The notes: generated by a model from the letters alone, not told the origin. A DNA stretch of 64,000 bases from ZC4RG25 sp023428365 (GCA_050283925.1 JBNOAI010000003.1:186001-250000); one strand, 5' to 3'. Shown: positions 19,479-28,440, numbered from the stretch's first letter. Translations and numbers: made by a program.

Positions 19479-19733
19479 CTCCCGGCACTCCCTCCCGCGT
19501 CCCAGTTTTTCCGGTGACGCATGTTATTTTATTGGACCATGTAATATCCGTATGCACCCGGACGCAAGTTTGCCTTTGGTACGGGGGGCCGGGTACGTGA
19601 TGAACCGCAGCGCAACACACAGGACGTGCTTCGCGACAGTGCCGCAGTTTGCGACTTCCGACTGGCGTTGCGGACTTCAGATGCCTAGGATGCCCACCAA
19701 ATCATCGACAGCCGGCACTGGAGAGACGCCATC
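19479..19733. promoter_or_regulatory. Divergent promoter region between acyl-CoA ligase/LIV operon and mmsA
   Basis: These 255 bases separate two divergent start codons and must hold promoters for both. The segment around 19521-19560 is locally AT-richer (TTATTTTATTGG, with CATGTAATATCC). I see no convincing operator palindrome. No reading frame here looks coding. Confidence 0.4.
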
Positions 19734-21233
19734 ATGGCCGAAGAGCTTTATCATTTCATCGGCGGCAAGCGGGTCAAGGGGACCAGCGGCCGTTTCGGCA
19801 ACGTTTACTGGCCGATGACCGGCGAAGTCGCCTCCAAAGTCCCGCTGGCCACCAAAGCTGAAATTCGCGCTGTCGTCGAAAACGCCAAAGCTGCTCAACC
19901 GGCCTGGGCCGCCACTAATCCGCAGCGCCGGGCGCGCGTGATGATGAAGTTCGTCGACCTCGTGGCGCGTGACATCGACAAGCTTGCCGACATCCTGGCC
20001 CGTGAGCACGGCAAAACCATTCCCGATGCCAAGGGCGACGTTCAGCGCGGCGTCGAAGTTGCCGAGTTTGCCTGTGGCATTCCGCATCTCATGAAGGGCG
20101 AGTTCACCGAAGGTGCTGGCCCCAACATCGACATCTACTCGATGCGGCAGCCGTTGGGCGTTGTCGCCGGCATCACACCGTTCAACTTCCCGGCCATGAT
20201 CCCGATGTGGAAGTTCGCGCCGGCCATCGCCTGCGGTAACGCCTTCATCCTCAAGCCGTCCGAGCGCGACCCGTCCGTGCCGCTGATGCTGGCCGAACTG
20301 ATGATCGAAGCTGGCCTGCCTCCCGGAATTCTCAACGTCATCAACGGCGATAAAGAATCCGTCGACGCCATTCTCGACGATCCGGACATCATGGCCGTTG
20401 GCTTCGTTGGTTCCACGCCGATCGCAGAATACGTCTACACGCGCGGCTGCGCGGCCGGTAAGCGCGTCCAGTGCTTCGGCGGCGCCAAGAACCACATGAT
20501 CATCATGCCCGACGCTGACATGGATCAAGCCGTCGACGCTCTCATCGGCGCCGGTTACGGCTCGGCCGGTGAGCGCTGCATGGCTGTTTCTGTTGCCGTT
20601 CCGGTGGGCAAGAAGACCGCCGATCTGTTGCTCGAGAAGCTGATTCCACGCGTCGAAAGCCTCAAGATCGGCCCCTCGACCGCAGCCGATGCGGACTTCG
20701 GCCCGCTGGTCACGAAGGAGCACGTCCAGAAGGTCAAGGATTACGTCGATCTCGGCATCAAGGAAGGCGCCAAGCTGAGGGTCGACGGGCGCAACTTCCG
20801 CATGCAGGGCTATGAGAATGGCTTCTACATGGGCGGCTGTCTGTTCGACGACGTCACGCCTGACATGCGGATCTACAAGGAAGAGATCTTCGGCCCGGTA
20901 CTGTCGGTCGTCCGCGCCAAGGACTACAACGAAGCGCTGCGTCTGCCGAGCGAGCATGAATATGGCAACGGCGTCGCGATCTTCACCCGCGATGGTGATG
21001 CGGCACGCGACTTCGCAGCGAAGGTTAACGTCGGTATGGTCGGCGTCAACGTGCCGATCCCCGTGCCGATCGCTTACTACACGTTCGGCGGCTGGAAGCG
21101 CTCCGGCTTCGGCGATCTGAACCAGCATGGCCCGGATAGCGTTCGCTTCTATACGAAGACGAAAACTGTCACGTCGCGCTGGCCGTCCGGCATCAAGGAA
21201 GGCGCTGAATTCTCCATCCCGACGATGAAATAG
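19734..21233 (+). CDS. mmsA: Methylmalonate-semialdehyde dehydrogenase (CoA-acylating)
   Basis: Converts methylmalonate or malonate semialdehyde to propionyl- or acetyl-CoA in valine, inositol and beta-alanine breakdown. The 499-residue protein has the aldehyde dehydrogenase fold with GITPFNFPAMIPMW at about 146-159 and the nucleophile Cys282 in GERCMAVS. The usual general-base Glu is replaced by Asn in GGAKNH, which is the hallmark of the CoA-dependent MmsA group. It stands alone, without mmsB, and is followed by a terminator-like hairpin. A long open frame on the opposite strand is a coding shadow. Confidence 0.94.
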   Translation: MAEELYHFIGGKRVKGTSGRFGNVYWPMTGEVASKVPLATKAEIRAVVENAKAAQPAWAATNPQRRARVMMKFVDLVARDIDKLADILAREHGKTIPDAKGDVQRGVEVAEFACGIPHLMKGEFTEGAGPNIDIYSMRQPLGVVAGITPFNFPAMIPMWKFAPAIACGNAFILKPSERDPSVPLMLAELMIEAGLPPGILNVINGDKESVDAILDDPDIMAVGFVGSTPIAEYVYTRGCAAGKRVQCFGGAKNHMIIMPDADMDQAVDALIGAGYGSAGERCMAVSVAVPVGKKTADLLLEKLIPRVESLKIGPSTAADADFGPLVTKEHVQKVKDYVDLGIKEGAKLRVDGRNFRMQGYENGFYMGGCLFDDVTPDMRIYKEEIFGPVLSVVRAKDYNEALRLPSEHEYGNGVAIFTRDGDAARDFAAKVNVGMVGVNVPIPVPIAYYTFGGWKRSGFGDLNQHGPDSVRFYTKTKTVTSRWPSGIKEGAEFSIPTMK

Positions 21234-21266
21234 CGCACACGCGCCTTACATATACGACATGCGATG

Positions 21267-21289
21267 AGGACCGGGTTATCCCCGGTCCT
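21267..21289 (+). terminator. Hairpin after mmsA
   Basis: AGGACCGGG (21267-21275) and CCCGGTCCT (21281-21289) form a perfect nine-pair stem with a five-base loop. Only one T follows directly, so it is a weak intrinsic terminator for mmsA. It also sits about 20 bases before the start of the next small gene and could be a leader structure for it. Confidence 0.55.
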
Positions 21290-21309
21290 TGCTACGAAAG
21301 AGGGATTGA

Positions 21310-21438
21310 ATGGATAGCAAAACCGTACTGATTGGAATTCTCGGCGTGGCGGTGATCGTGCTCGGATACCTGTACTGGGACAGCCAGCAGACCACCGTTG
21401 ATATCCGCGTTCCCGGCGTGAGCATCCAGGCGAAGTAA
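21310..21438 (+). CDS. Small single-pass membrane protein (42 residues)
   Basis: This short frame reads MDSKTVLIGILGVAVIVLGY, then a polar tail ending VPGVSIQAK. It has one hydrophobic helix (about residues 5-22) and a short C-terminal segment (TTVDIRVPGVSIQ) predicted to be a beta strand. AGAGGGA lies just upstream of the ATG. Similar 40-50 residue proteins with one helix and a GVSIQ-type tail are, as far as I recall, common in alphaproteobacteria, but I know of no function. The ribosome site and the clear helix make it a credible gene. Confidence 0.7.
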   Translation: MDSKTVLIGILGVAVIVLGYLYWDSQQTTVDIRVPGVSIQAK

Positions 21439-21496
21439 GCGGAAGACTTCAGGATCGCGAAACACAGCGGCGTCAGCTTACAGATCGAGGCCCTCG

Positions 21497-22147
21497 ATGC
21501 CCACGTATCGTCTCCATAGCTTTTGCCAGTCCGGCAATGCCTACAAAGTTGCGTTGTATCTCAACTGCGCGGGGCTCGATTGGGAGCCCGTGTTCGTTGA
21601 CTACATGGCCGGCGCAACGCGTGAGCCCGATTGGCGGATCAGCGTCAACCCGATGGGAGAAGTCCCCGTCCTGGAGACACCGGACGGCAAGCGGTTGACG
21701 CAATCTGGCGCGATCCTGACTTGGCTGGCCGAGAAAACCGGCAAGTTCGCTCCGGCCGATGCCGACCAGCGCTATGAAGCGCTGCGCTGGATCCTGTTCG
21801 ATAACCACAAGTTCACCAGCTATCTCGCGACCTATCGGTTCCTGCGCTGTTTCGCACCCCAGGCGCCGGACCAGGCAGTCCTCGAGTTTCTCAAAGCTCG
21901 CGTGGATGCAGCCATGCGGGTACTCGACATTCACCTCGAAACCACGCCGTTCGTGCTCGGCGAAAAGCCGACGATCGCCGACTTCTCACTTGCCGGATAC
22001 GTGTTCTTCCCCATCCACGAGACCGGCATCGATCTGGAAGTCAGCCATAAGAACATCTTCACCTGGACTCAGCGTCTGAAGACGCTGCCAGGCTGGAAAG
22101 ATCCCTACGACCTATTGCCCGGCGAGAGGATCGAACCCCGCCGGTAG
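21497..22147 (+). CDS. Glutathione S-transferase family protein
   Basis: A cytosolic GST-fold protein, 216 residues. The N-terminal thioredoxin-like domain (MPTYRLHSFCQSGNAYKVAL) includes the cis-Pro region EVPVLETPDG and the glutathione-contact motif QSGAILTWLAE. The C-terminal helical domain has the capping motif FVLGEKPTIADFSLAGYVFF. The residue near the active site is a Ser in the segment FCQSGNA, as in bacterial beta- or nu-like classes; the substrate is unknown. It lies between the small membrane gene and the PaaK-like ligase gene on the same strand. Confidence 0.88.
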   Translation: MPTYRLHSFCQSGNAYKVALYLNCAGLDWEPVFVDYMAGATREPDWRISVNPMGEVPVLETPDGKRLTQSGAILTWLAEKTGKFAPADADQRYEALRWILFDNHKFTSYLATYRFLRCFAPQAPDQAVLEFLKARVDAAMRVLDIHLETTPFVLGEKPTIADFSLAGYVFFPIHETGIDLEVSHKNIFTWTQRLKTLPGWKDPYDLLPGERIEPRR

Positions 22148-22262
22148 TATCGCGCGCTGCCCGTGTGCTGGCGTGGCCACGCGAACTGCGATTGTTCCGC
22201 TGACCGCTTTCGCAGCCGAATTGCGCATGATAGGGCGATGCCGTCGCCCACCCGAGGAGAAC

Positions 22263-23501
22263 ATGACGTCTCAGTATTTCGATCAGCTGGAAACCCGTGA
22301 TCCAGAACAGCGGGAACTTGCTCAGTTCAATATGCTCCCTGGCCTGATCAGCCGGGCCAAGGAGCTTGCGCCCGGCTGGGCACGGCACCTTGCTGACATC
22401 GATCCGCAAGCCGTCACCTCGCGCGAGGCGCTGGCGCAGTTACCGATCCTACGTAAGTCGACGCTGAAGGAACTGCAGGCCGGACAGCCGCCTTTCGGTG
22501 GCTTTGCGACGTCCCCGGTATCGGCGATGTCGCGAATCTACATGTCACCGGGACCTATCTTCGAACCTGAAGGCAAGGCCCAGGACTGGTGGCGGTCGGC
22601 ACGAGCCCTTTACGCCGCCGGTTTTCGCGGCGACGACATCGTGCACAACACGTTCTCCTACCACCTCACACCAGGAGGCTGGATCCTGGATGCCGGAGCG
22701 CGTGCCCTCGGGTGTTCCGTCATCCCCGCTGGCCCCGGCAATACCGAGCAGCAGCTCTACGCCATCGCCTACCTGAAGCCGACCGCCTACATCGGCGTGC
22801 CGGACTACCTCAAAATCCTGCTCGACAAGGCCAAAGAGGCGGGTTGCGATATCTCGTCCTTCAAGAGGGCGATGGTCTCGGGTGGAGCGCTTTTCCCGCT
22901 GTTACGGCAGGAGTACGCCGGCCGCGGCATCGCGACCTTCCAGACATACGCCACCGCCGACCTCGGCATCATCGCCTACGAGAGCCAAGCCCTCCAGGGC
23001 ATGATCCTCGATGAAGGCGTGATCGTCGAAATCGTCCAGCCCGGGACGGGCGACCCTGTTCCGGAAGGTGACGTGGGCGAAGTGGTCGTGACGTCCTTTA
23101 ACCGCGATTACCCGATGATCCGACTGGCAACGGGCGATCTGTCATCGGTGATGCCGGGTATCAGTCCATGCGGGCGCACGAATATGCGCATCAGGGGCTG
23201 GCTGGGTCGCGCTGATCAGACCACCAAGGTCAAGGGTATGTTCGTCCATCCCGAGCAGATCGTGGCCGTCGGCAAGCGGCATCCGGAGCTGGGACGTGTG
23301 CGGCTGGTGGTGCGCAGGAATGGCGACCAGGATGCCATGACGCTGATGGCGGAATCGCCGAACACAGATCCGGCATTCGTGGAACAAGTGACGGATACGT
23401 TGCTTCAACTCACGAAGCTGAAAGGCGTCGTGGAATTTGCATCGCCCGGTTCTCTGCCCAACGACGGCAAGGTCATCACCGACGAGCGCGAATACGAGTG
23501 A
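22263..23501 (+). CDS. Phenylacetate-CoA-ligase-like AMP-forming enzyme
   Basis: A 412-residue member of the PaaK-like branch of the ANL superfamily, which forms CoA thioesters of aryl acids. Visible family features are the N-terminal helical part before LPILRKSTLKEL, the segment HNTFSYHLTPGGWILD, the adenylate motif TYATADLG (PaaK has TYGLSE), and VTSFNRDYPMIRLATGDLS with the hinge Asp. The ATG at 22263 follows GAGGAGA. The usual PaaK P-loop serine-rich motif is reduced to RIYMSPGPIFEP, so the substrate may differ from phenylacetate. No other paa genes lie nearby. Confidence 0.82.
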   Translation: MTSQYFDQLETRDPEQRELAQFNMLPGLISRAKELAPGWARHLADIDPQAVTSREALAQLPILRKSTLKELQAGQPPFGGFATSPVSAMSRIYMSPGPIFEPEGKAQDWWRSARALYAAGFRGDDIVHNTFSYHLTPGGWILDAGARALGCSVIPAGPGNTEQQLYAIAYLKPTAYIGVPDYLKILLDKAKEAGCDISSFKRAMVSGGALFPLLRQEYAGRGIATFQTYATADLGIIAYESQALQGMILDEGVIVEIVQPGTGDPVPEGDVGEVVVTSFNRDYPMIRLATGDLSSVMPGISPCGRTNMRIRGWLGRADQTTKVKGMFVHPEQIVAVGKRHPELGRVRLVVRRNGDQDAMTLMAESPNTDPAFVEQVTDTLLQLTKLKGVVEFASPGSLPNDGKVITDEREYE

Positions 23502-23534
23502 CGCCCTGCGCGACTATCGCACTGACTAGACGTA

Positions 23535-23568
23535 GCCGGTGGCATCGAAATGATGCGATGCCACCGGC
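23535..23568. terminator. Bidirectional hairpin terminator between PaaK-like gene and udh
   Basis: GCCGGTGGCATCG (23535-23547) pairs perfectly with 23556-23568 across an eight-base loop. It lies between two convergent genes, 33 bases after one stop and 27 bases after the other. The T-rich stretch that follows (CTTAGCTTT) is short, so termination may be partial. Confidence 0.7.
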
Positions 23569-23595
23569 CTTAGCTTTCAAAGCGTCAAGCAGCGA

Positions 23596-24408
23596 TTACC
23601 GCCACATATCGCTTTCGTCGCCATCGTATTCCATGCCGCAGAACATGCCGCCCTGATAGTAGTCGCAGATCGGGTCCGGCTTCAGCTTAGCCTGCTCGGC
23701 CATGGCGTGCTCGCGCCACTCCTCGCCAACGCCCTTCGGACGATAGCCGAACTTATGAGCGTTGGAATTGTCGAACCAGCAGGTTTCATTGTTCGACACG
23801 CCGTACATGACTTCGTAGCGGATCTCCGGATGCTCTAGTCCAATCCGGATGAGCTGAACGAGATCGTCCGGACGCAGCCAGATCGCCAGCCGGCGCTTGT
23901 CCAGCGGCTTATCGCCGACATTGCCGATGCGCAGAGACAGAACACGCAGACCGTGCTTGTAAGCGTAGAGTGCGCCCAGACCCTCGCCGAACAACTTGCT
24001 GACGCCGTAGCGGCCATCCGGGCGCGGCACCACGTCATCGCTGATCCGCTGCAGGCGCGGATAGAAGCCGACCGCATGGTTCGACGACGCGAAGATCACC
24101 CGCTTCACGCCCTTCTTCCGCGCCGCCTCAAACAAATTATAGCAACCAATGATGTTCGACTGATGGATCACATCCCACGGCCCCTCGACCGAATAGCCGC
24201 CGAGATGGATAATACCGTCGATCCCCTCGCAGATGCGCTCGACGCTGGCGGCATCGCTCAGCTCGCTTGCGATAAAGGTCTCGTGTTTGGCAAGGTCCTT
24301 CACCTCCTTGACGTCGCTCAACACGACCTCAGGATAGTGCGCTGCAAGCAGTGGCCGGATCATCGTTCCGACGGCCCCTGCGGCCCCTGTCAACAAAACA
24401 CGCTTCAT
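23596..24408 (-). CDS. udh: Uronate dehydrogenase (NAD-dependent)
   Basis: Oxidises D-galacturonate or D-glucuronate to the aldarolactone, the first step of the oxidative uronate pathway. The 270-residue short-chain dehydrogenase has GAAGAVG at 8-14, SSNH at 108-111 and the catalytic Tyr134/Lys138 of YGVSK. The length and the C-terminal segment FDNSNAHKFGYRP agree with known Udh enzymes of about 265 residues. It follows the FadR-type regulator gene on the same strand (51-base gap) and faces a TRAP transporter, a typical uronate uptake arrangement. Later pathway genes are not in the window. Confidence 0.88.
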   Translation of the reverse strand: MKRVLLTGAAGAVGTMIRPLLAAHYPEVVLSDVKEVKDLAKHETFIASELSDAASVERICEGIDGIIHLGGYSVEGPWDVIHQSNIIGCYNLFEAARKKGVKRVIFASSNHAVGFYPRLQRISDDVVPRPDGRYGVSKLFGEGLGALYAYKHGLRVLSLRIGNVGDKPLDKRRLAIWLRPDDLVQLIRIGLEHPEIRYEVMYGVSNNETCWFDNSNAHKFGYRPKGVGEEWREHAMAEQAKLKPDPICDYYQGGMFCGMEYDGDESDMWR

Positions 24409-24459
24409 GATGCTCTCTCCTTGGTTGAATAGAACTACGGGGTGATTGAGCCCGCGTCG

Positions 24460-25242
24460 TCAATCCATCGCCTGGTTTCGTTCGGCGAGATTGCGATAGC
24501 GCTCCAGCCCACGCGTCAGGTGCGTACGCATAGCACGACGTGCGTCTGTCGCGCGCCCCGCTTCCAGCGCGGCAAAAATTCTTCTGTGCTCGCGCTGGAT
24601 GCGGCCGAGGTAGTGGCTCTGCTCGTCAGCCGTGCTGAGCGATGCGCGGATGCTCTGGCGCGGGATCACATGCCTGCCGAGGAATTCGAGAAACTTGACG
24701 TACTTGGGATTGCCCGTCGCAATGGCGATGGCGCGGTGAAAGGCAAAATCTTCCGTGACGGCGCTGTCGCCCTGCGCGATTGCTGCGTCGATATTTGCGA
24801 GAGCGGTCTCGACCAGAGCCAAACGTTCAGGGCTGATACGGTCAGCAGCCAGCGCCGCCGCCTCGACTTCGATCGCCACCCGAAGCTCCATCACGTCAAG
24901 CACATCACGGATGGAACTGAGGCCCTCCGGTGCAAGCCGGAACATCGCCCGGCTTTCATCCGACGATACGAACGCTCCTGCTCCCTGGCGGGTAACGACA
25001 AGCCCTTCCGCACGAAGTGCCGACACGGCCTCCCGAACCACCGTTCGGCTGACGCCGAGTGTCGCCATGAGCTCTTGCTCGGTTGGAAGGCGCGCGCCCG
25101 GACCCAGGCGGCCGCTGCGTATCTCTCCGGCGATCTGATCCACGACCTCATGAGTCAGATTTCGCACCGGACGCAGGGGTCGGAACGCTGGCAGCTTGTC
25201 AGTTGTCGGAGACGATGGTATTTTTTCAATTCGTCGGGTCAT
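24460..25242 (-). CDS. FadR-subfamily GntR transcriptional regulator (likely uronate-responsive)
   Basis: A 260-residue repressor-type protein. The winged helix-turn-helix lies at about 30-95 (GARLPTEQELMATLGVSRTVVREAVSAL), followed by a helical FCD ligand-binding domain with metal-site residues in DFAFHRAI, REHRRIF and MRTHL. It is transcribed with udh and divergent from dctPQM, so I infer that it controls both in response to a uronate or its product. A GntR-like operator candidate overlaps its own start codon (25242-25252). Confidence 0.88.
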   Translation of the reverse strand: MTRRIEKIPSSPTTDKLPAFRPLRPVRNLTHEVVDQIAGEIRSGRLGPGARLPTEQELMATLGVSRTVVREAVSALRAEGLVVTRQGAGAFVSSDESRAMFRLAPEGLSSIRDVLDVMELRVAIEVEAAALAADRISPERLALVETALANIDAAIAQGDSAVTEDFAFHRAIAIATGNPKYVKFLEFLGRHVIPRQSIRASLSTADEQSHYLGRIQREHRRIFAALEAGRATDARRAMRTHLTRGLERYRNLAERNQAMD

Positions 25243-25467
25243 CGTACAACTTTTCTACCATTGACGTGATAGCCCGACAAGGTGTCTCTGGCGCTATTCG
25301 GCTGCGCGGACAAGGAGAACGTACGCACCGCCAAGAGAATTCGGTGCAACTCTTCTAAAGCAGTGGCGAAGAACGCTGCGATCCGTTATCAGCTTGCAAA
25401 ATACCGGCATTCGAACCGGGAAAGAAACCCGCTCAATAAAGAGCGTTGTCATTTGGAGGAAACGGAA
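25243..25467. promoter_or_regulatory. Shared control region of uronate regulator/udh and dctPQM
   Basis: These 225 bases separate the divergent regulator and dctP starts. TCGTACAACTT at 25242-25252 fits the FadR-family operator pattern TNGTNNNACNA at all but the last position. TTGACG at 25261-25266 could be a -35 box for the transporter operon, though I see no good -10 match downstream. TTTGGAGGAAACGG before dctP is a strong ribosome site. All site calls are by eye. Confidence 0.45.
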
Positions 25468-26472
25468 ATGAATAGACGCGAAGTCATGAAACTTGGCTCC
25501 GTGACGCTCGCCGCGACCGGCGTCAGCGTCTTTGGCGGAAGCTCTGCTTTTGCTCAGAGCAAGCTTGTTCTCAAGGCGACCGACGTGCATCCGCTTGGAT
25601 ACCCGACGGTGGAAGCCGTCGAGCGCATGGGCAAGAAGCTCGAAGCCGCGACGAACGGCCGGATCTCGGTCCAGATGTTCCCGTCGATGCAGCTCGGCGG
25701 CGAAAAAGAAATGATCGAGCAAGCACAGCTCGGCGCGCTACAGCTGGCTCGCATTTCGATCGGCCCGATGGGGCCGCTGGTGCCTGAGTTCAACGTGTTC
25801 AATCTTCCCTTCGTGTTCCGCGATGCCGCGCACATGGAAAAGGTGATCGACGGTGAAATCGGCGCGGACCTGTTGAAAAAGTTGTCGGATCATCCCACGG
25901 CCGGACTGATCGGCCTGTGCTACATGAATTCCGGCACGCGCAATGTTTACAATTCCAAAAAGCCGATTACCGCGGTTGAGGATCTCAAGGGTCTGAAGAT
26001 CCGGATGATGGGCAATCCGGTGTTCGTCGACACCATGAATGCGCTTGGCGGCAATGGCGTCGCGATGGGCTTCGACCAGCTCATCAACGGTATGCAGACG
26101 GGTGTTGTCGACGGCGCCGAAAACAATGAGCCGTCCTATGAAAGCGGTCAGCATTATCGCTACGCGAAGTACTACTCACGCACCGGCCACCTGATCATTC
26201 CGGAAATCCTGGTATTCTCGAAGCGCACCTGGAACACTCTGTCGAAGGAAGACCAGGCGCTCATTACGAAGTTCTCGCAAGAAGCTCAGAAAGAGCAGCG
26301 GCAGCTTTGGTACGCTCGTGAGAAGGAGTCGATCGATAAGCTGAAAGCTGCGGGCGTCGAAATCAATGACATCGCAGACCGCGCGCCATTCCAGAAAGCG
26401 GTAAAGCCTGTTTGGGATAAGCATGGAGCGAGCCATGCGGCGCTGATCGACCGCATTCAGGCCGTCAAGTAA
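25468..26472 (+). CDS. TRAP transporter substrate-binding protein DctP (likely uronate)
   Basis: Periplasmic binding protein of a TRAP transporter, 334 residues. It begins with a Tat/Sec-like signal (MNRREVMKLGSVTLAATGV, cleavage near AFAQ) and has the DctP-family segments FPSMQLGGEKEMIEQAQLGA, GLKIRMMGNPVFVDTMNALG (with the ligand-binding Arg) and GVVDGAENNEPSY. The start follows GGAGG. It is the first gene of dctPQM and faces udh, which supports galacturonate or glucuronate as ligand. In known families such Arg residues bind the carboxylate. Confidence 0.9.
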   Translation: MNRREVMKLGSVTLAATGVSVFGGSSAFAQSKLVLKATDVHPLGYPTVEAVERMGKKLEAATNGRISVQMFPSMQLGGEKEMIEQAQLGALQLARISIGPMGPLVPEFNVFNLPFVFRDAAHMEKVIDGEIGADLLKKLSDHPTAGLIGLCYMNSGTRNVYNSKKPITAVEDLKGLKIRMMGNPVFVDTMNALGGNGVAMGFDQLINGMQTGVVDGAENNEPSYESGQHYRYAKYYSRTGHLIIPEILVFSKRTWNTLSKEDQALITKFSQEAQKEQRQLWYAREKESIDKLKAAGVEINDIADRAPFQKAVKPVWDKHGASHAALIDRIQAVK

Positions 26473-26543
26473 CTGCGCTCAGTCGGGGTCAGCCACCGCG
26501 CTCAAATAAGCAAGTGGCTGGCACCCAATCGGGGGAGTCCTAA

Positions 26544-27068
26544 ATGCGCCTTGCCTACTTCCGGGCGATGGATCTTCTCCATCGTGCCTGCTTGATCGGT
26601 GCTGGAGTTGCGCTGGTTGTTATCACTCTCATTATTCCTTGGGGCGTTTTCACACGCTACATTCTGAACAGCGCTTCGTCCTGGCCGGAACCCTTGGCGA
26701 TTTTGCTGATGATCGTGCTGTCTTTCCTATCGGCGGTCGTCTGCTATCGCGAGCACATCCATCTTGCCGTGGGAATGCTGCCCAACGCTCTGACCGGATC
26801 GGCCCGCACAGCACTGGGAATCGTGATCGAGGCAGGCATGGCAGGGATGAACCTGTTCCTGCTCTACTACGGCATCAATCTGGTCAAGCAGACCTGGTAT
26901 CAGTCGATCGCCGAGTTTCCGGTCGTCTCGGTCGGCGTTTCGTATCTTCCCATTCCAATCTGCGGTCTGATCACGCTTCTGTTTATCATCGAGCGCTTCA
27001 TGAAGGGCGACTGGTTCCCGCCCCCGCACGCGCCGGATGATGAACTGAACACCATTTCAGCCGAATAG
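26544..27068 (+). CDS. TRAP transporter small permease DctQ
   Basis: Four-helix membrane subunit of the TRAP system, 174 residues. Features include VFTRYILNSASSWPEPLAILLMI, with the typical W-x-E after helix 1, and YREHIHLAVGML. It lies 71 bases after dctP and 17 bases before dctM. The gap from dctP contains a small inverted repeat (CAGCCAC with GTGGCTG) that may help balance expression of the binding protein and the membrane parts. Confidence 0.92.
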   Translation: MRLAYFRAMDLLHRACLIGAGVALVVITLIIPWGVFTRYILNSASSWPEPLAILLMIVLSFLSAVVCYREHIHLAVGMLPNALTGSARTALGIVIEAGMAGMNLFLLYYGINLVKQTWYQSIAEFPVVSVGVSYLPIPICGLITLLFIIERFMKGDWFPPPHAPDDELNTISAE

Positions 27069-27085
27069 CAGAGCCAGAGTTCATC

Positions 27086-28372
27086 ATGGACGCCTTCGTA
27101 CTCATCGGCTCATTCATTGTCGCCTGCCTTCTCGGCATGCCCGTCGCATACGCCTTGGGCCTGGCGGCCGTGGTCGGCGCGCTCTGGATCGACATCCCCC
27201 TCGAGGCCATCGCCCTGAAAACCTCGGATGGCATGGATGACTTCCCGCTCCTCGCCATTCCGTTCTTCATTCTCGCCGGCGCCATTATGGGCGAGGGCGG
27301 CATGGCCTCCCGCATCGTCAATCTGGCCAAGGTGTTCGTCGGCTTCATCCGCGGCGGCCTCGCGCTGGTGAACCTGCTGGCGTCGTCCATGTTCGGAGCG
27401 ATCTCTGGCTCATCGGTCGCCGACACAGCCTCGATCGGCTCGGTCATGATTCCGCAGATGATCAAGGCCGGCTATCCTCGGCTGTTCGCGGTCAGCGTCA
27501 CCGTTTCCGGTTCGCTACAGCCTCTGCTCCTCCCGCCTAGCCATAACATGGTGATCTATTCTCTCGCCGCCGGCGGCACTGTTTCAGTCGCGCACTTGTT
27601 CATCGGCGGCATCATTCCAGGCCTGCTTTTGTGCCTCGGCCTGATGATCCTTGTCCTGATCTTCGCCTATCGGAACAATCTTCCAAAGGGCGAAGTGATC
27701 CCGCTAGGGCAGGCTATCCGCATTGCAGGTGATGCGGTGTGGGGCCTGGTTACGGTCGTGATCATCATGGGCGGCATCCTGTCCGGCATCTTCACCCCGA
27801 CGGAAAGCGCCGCAGTCGCCTGTATCTGGGCGTTCCTCGTGACCATGTTCATCTACCGGACCTACAAGTGGTCCGAGCTGCCGCTGCTCGTCGGCCGCGT
27901 CGTTCGCACCGTGGGCATGGTCATGATCATGATCGGTTTCTCGATGTCGTTCGGCTACATGATGGCTCTGATGCGCGTGCCAGCAATGGCCGTCGAATTC
28001 TTCTCGACGATCGCGTCCGACAAGTACATGTTCCTTCTGTACGTAAACATCCTGCTGTTGGTTCTCGGCACGTTCATGGACTTGGCGCCGATGGTGCTGA
28101 TCTGCACGCCAGTGTTCATGCCACTGCTGCAGACTTACGGTATTGACCCGGTACACTTCGGCATCATCATGATCTTCAACCTTGGGATCGGTCTGCTGAC
28201 GCCGCCTGTCGGGCCAACACTCGCTGTCGGGTGCGCCATAGGAAAAGTGTCCATGGAAGCCCTATCGCGCGCCATCCTGATTTTCTATGTGCCGCTGATC
28301 GGTGTGCTCTTGATCGTCACCTATGTTCCGGCCCTGACGCTCTGGCTGCCAAATCTCCTGCTCGGCAAATAG
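27086..28372 (+). CDS. TRAP transporter large permease DctM
   Basis: The sodium-driven transport subunit, 428 residues and about twelve hydrophobic segments. Family motifs are present: FPLLAIPFFILAGAIMGEGG, FGAISGSSVADTASIGSVMIP and FNLGIGLLTPPVGPTLAVG. It completes the dctPQM operon. The end of transcription may be set by the long hairpin at 28406-28440. Confidence 0.94.
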   Translation: MDAFVLIGSFIVACLLGMPVAYALGLAAVVGALWIDIPLEAIALKTSDGMDDFPLLAIPFFILAGAIMGEGGMASRIVNLAKVFVGFIRGGLALVNLLASSMFGAISGSSVADTASIGSVMIPQMIKAGYPRLFAVSVTVSGSLQPLLLPPSHNMVIYSLAAGGTVSVAHLFIGGIIPGLLLCLGLMILVLIFAYRNNLPKGEVIPLGQAIRIAGDAVWGLVTVVIIMGGILSGIFTPTESAAVACIWAFLVTMFIYRTYKWSELPLLVGRVVRTVGMVMIMIGFSMSFGYMMALMRVPAMAVEFFSTIASDKYMFLLYVNILLLVLGTFMDLAPMVLICTPVFMPLLQTYGIDPVHFGIIMIFNLGIGLLTPPVGPTLAVGCAIGKVSMEALSRAILIFYVPLIGVLLIVTYVPALTLWLPNLLLGK

Positions 28373-28405
28373 GATCGGCCGCGGACCTTCCGTACGCTCG
28401 CAGAC

Positions 28406-28440
28406 AATGCCCGTGTGATCACAATGGTCACACGGGCATT
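28406..28440 (+). terminator. 13-bp perfect hairpin after dctM
   Basis: AATGCCCGTGTGA (28406-28418) is the exact reverse complement of 28428-28440, with a nine-base loop. There is no T-run afterwards, so it is not a classical intrinsic terminator; it may act with Rho or protect the 3' end. It lies between dctM and the patatin gene, both on the plus strand. Confidence 0.55.

Noticed and set aside
19677..21128. Open frame of 483 codons on the minus strand across mmsA
   Set aside because: Its translation is Asp/Arg/His/Val-rich with no known family and it mirrors the real mmsA codons; high-GC genes often leave such antisense frames.
22122..22142. Short sequence like a tRNA T-loop (GGTTCGATCC on the minus strand)
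   Set aside because: It lies in the coding end of the GST gene, and no cloverleaf or anticodon stem can be drawn around it.
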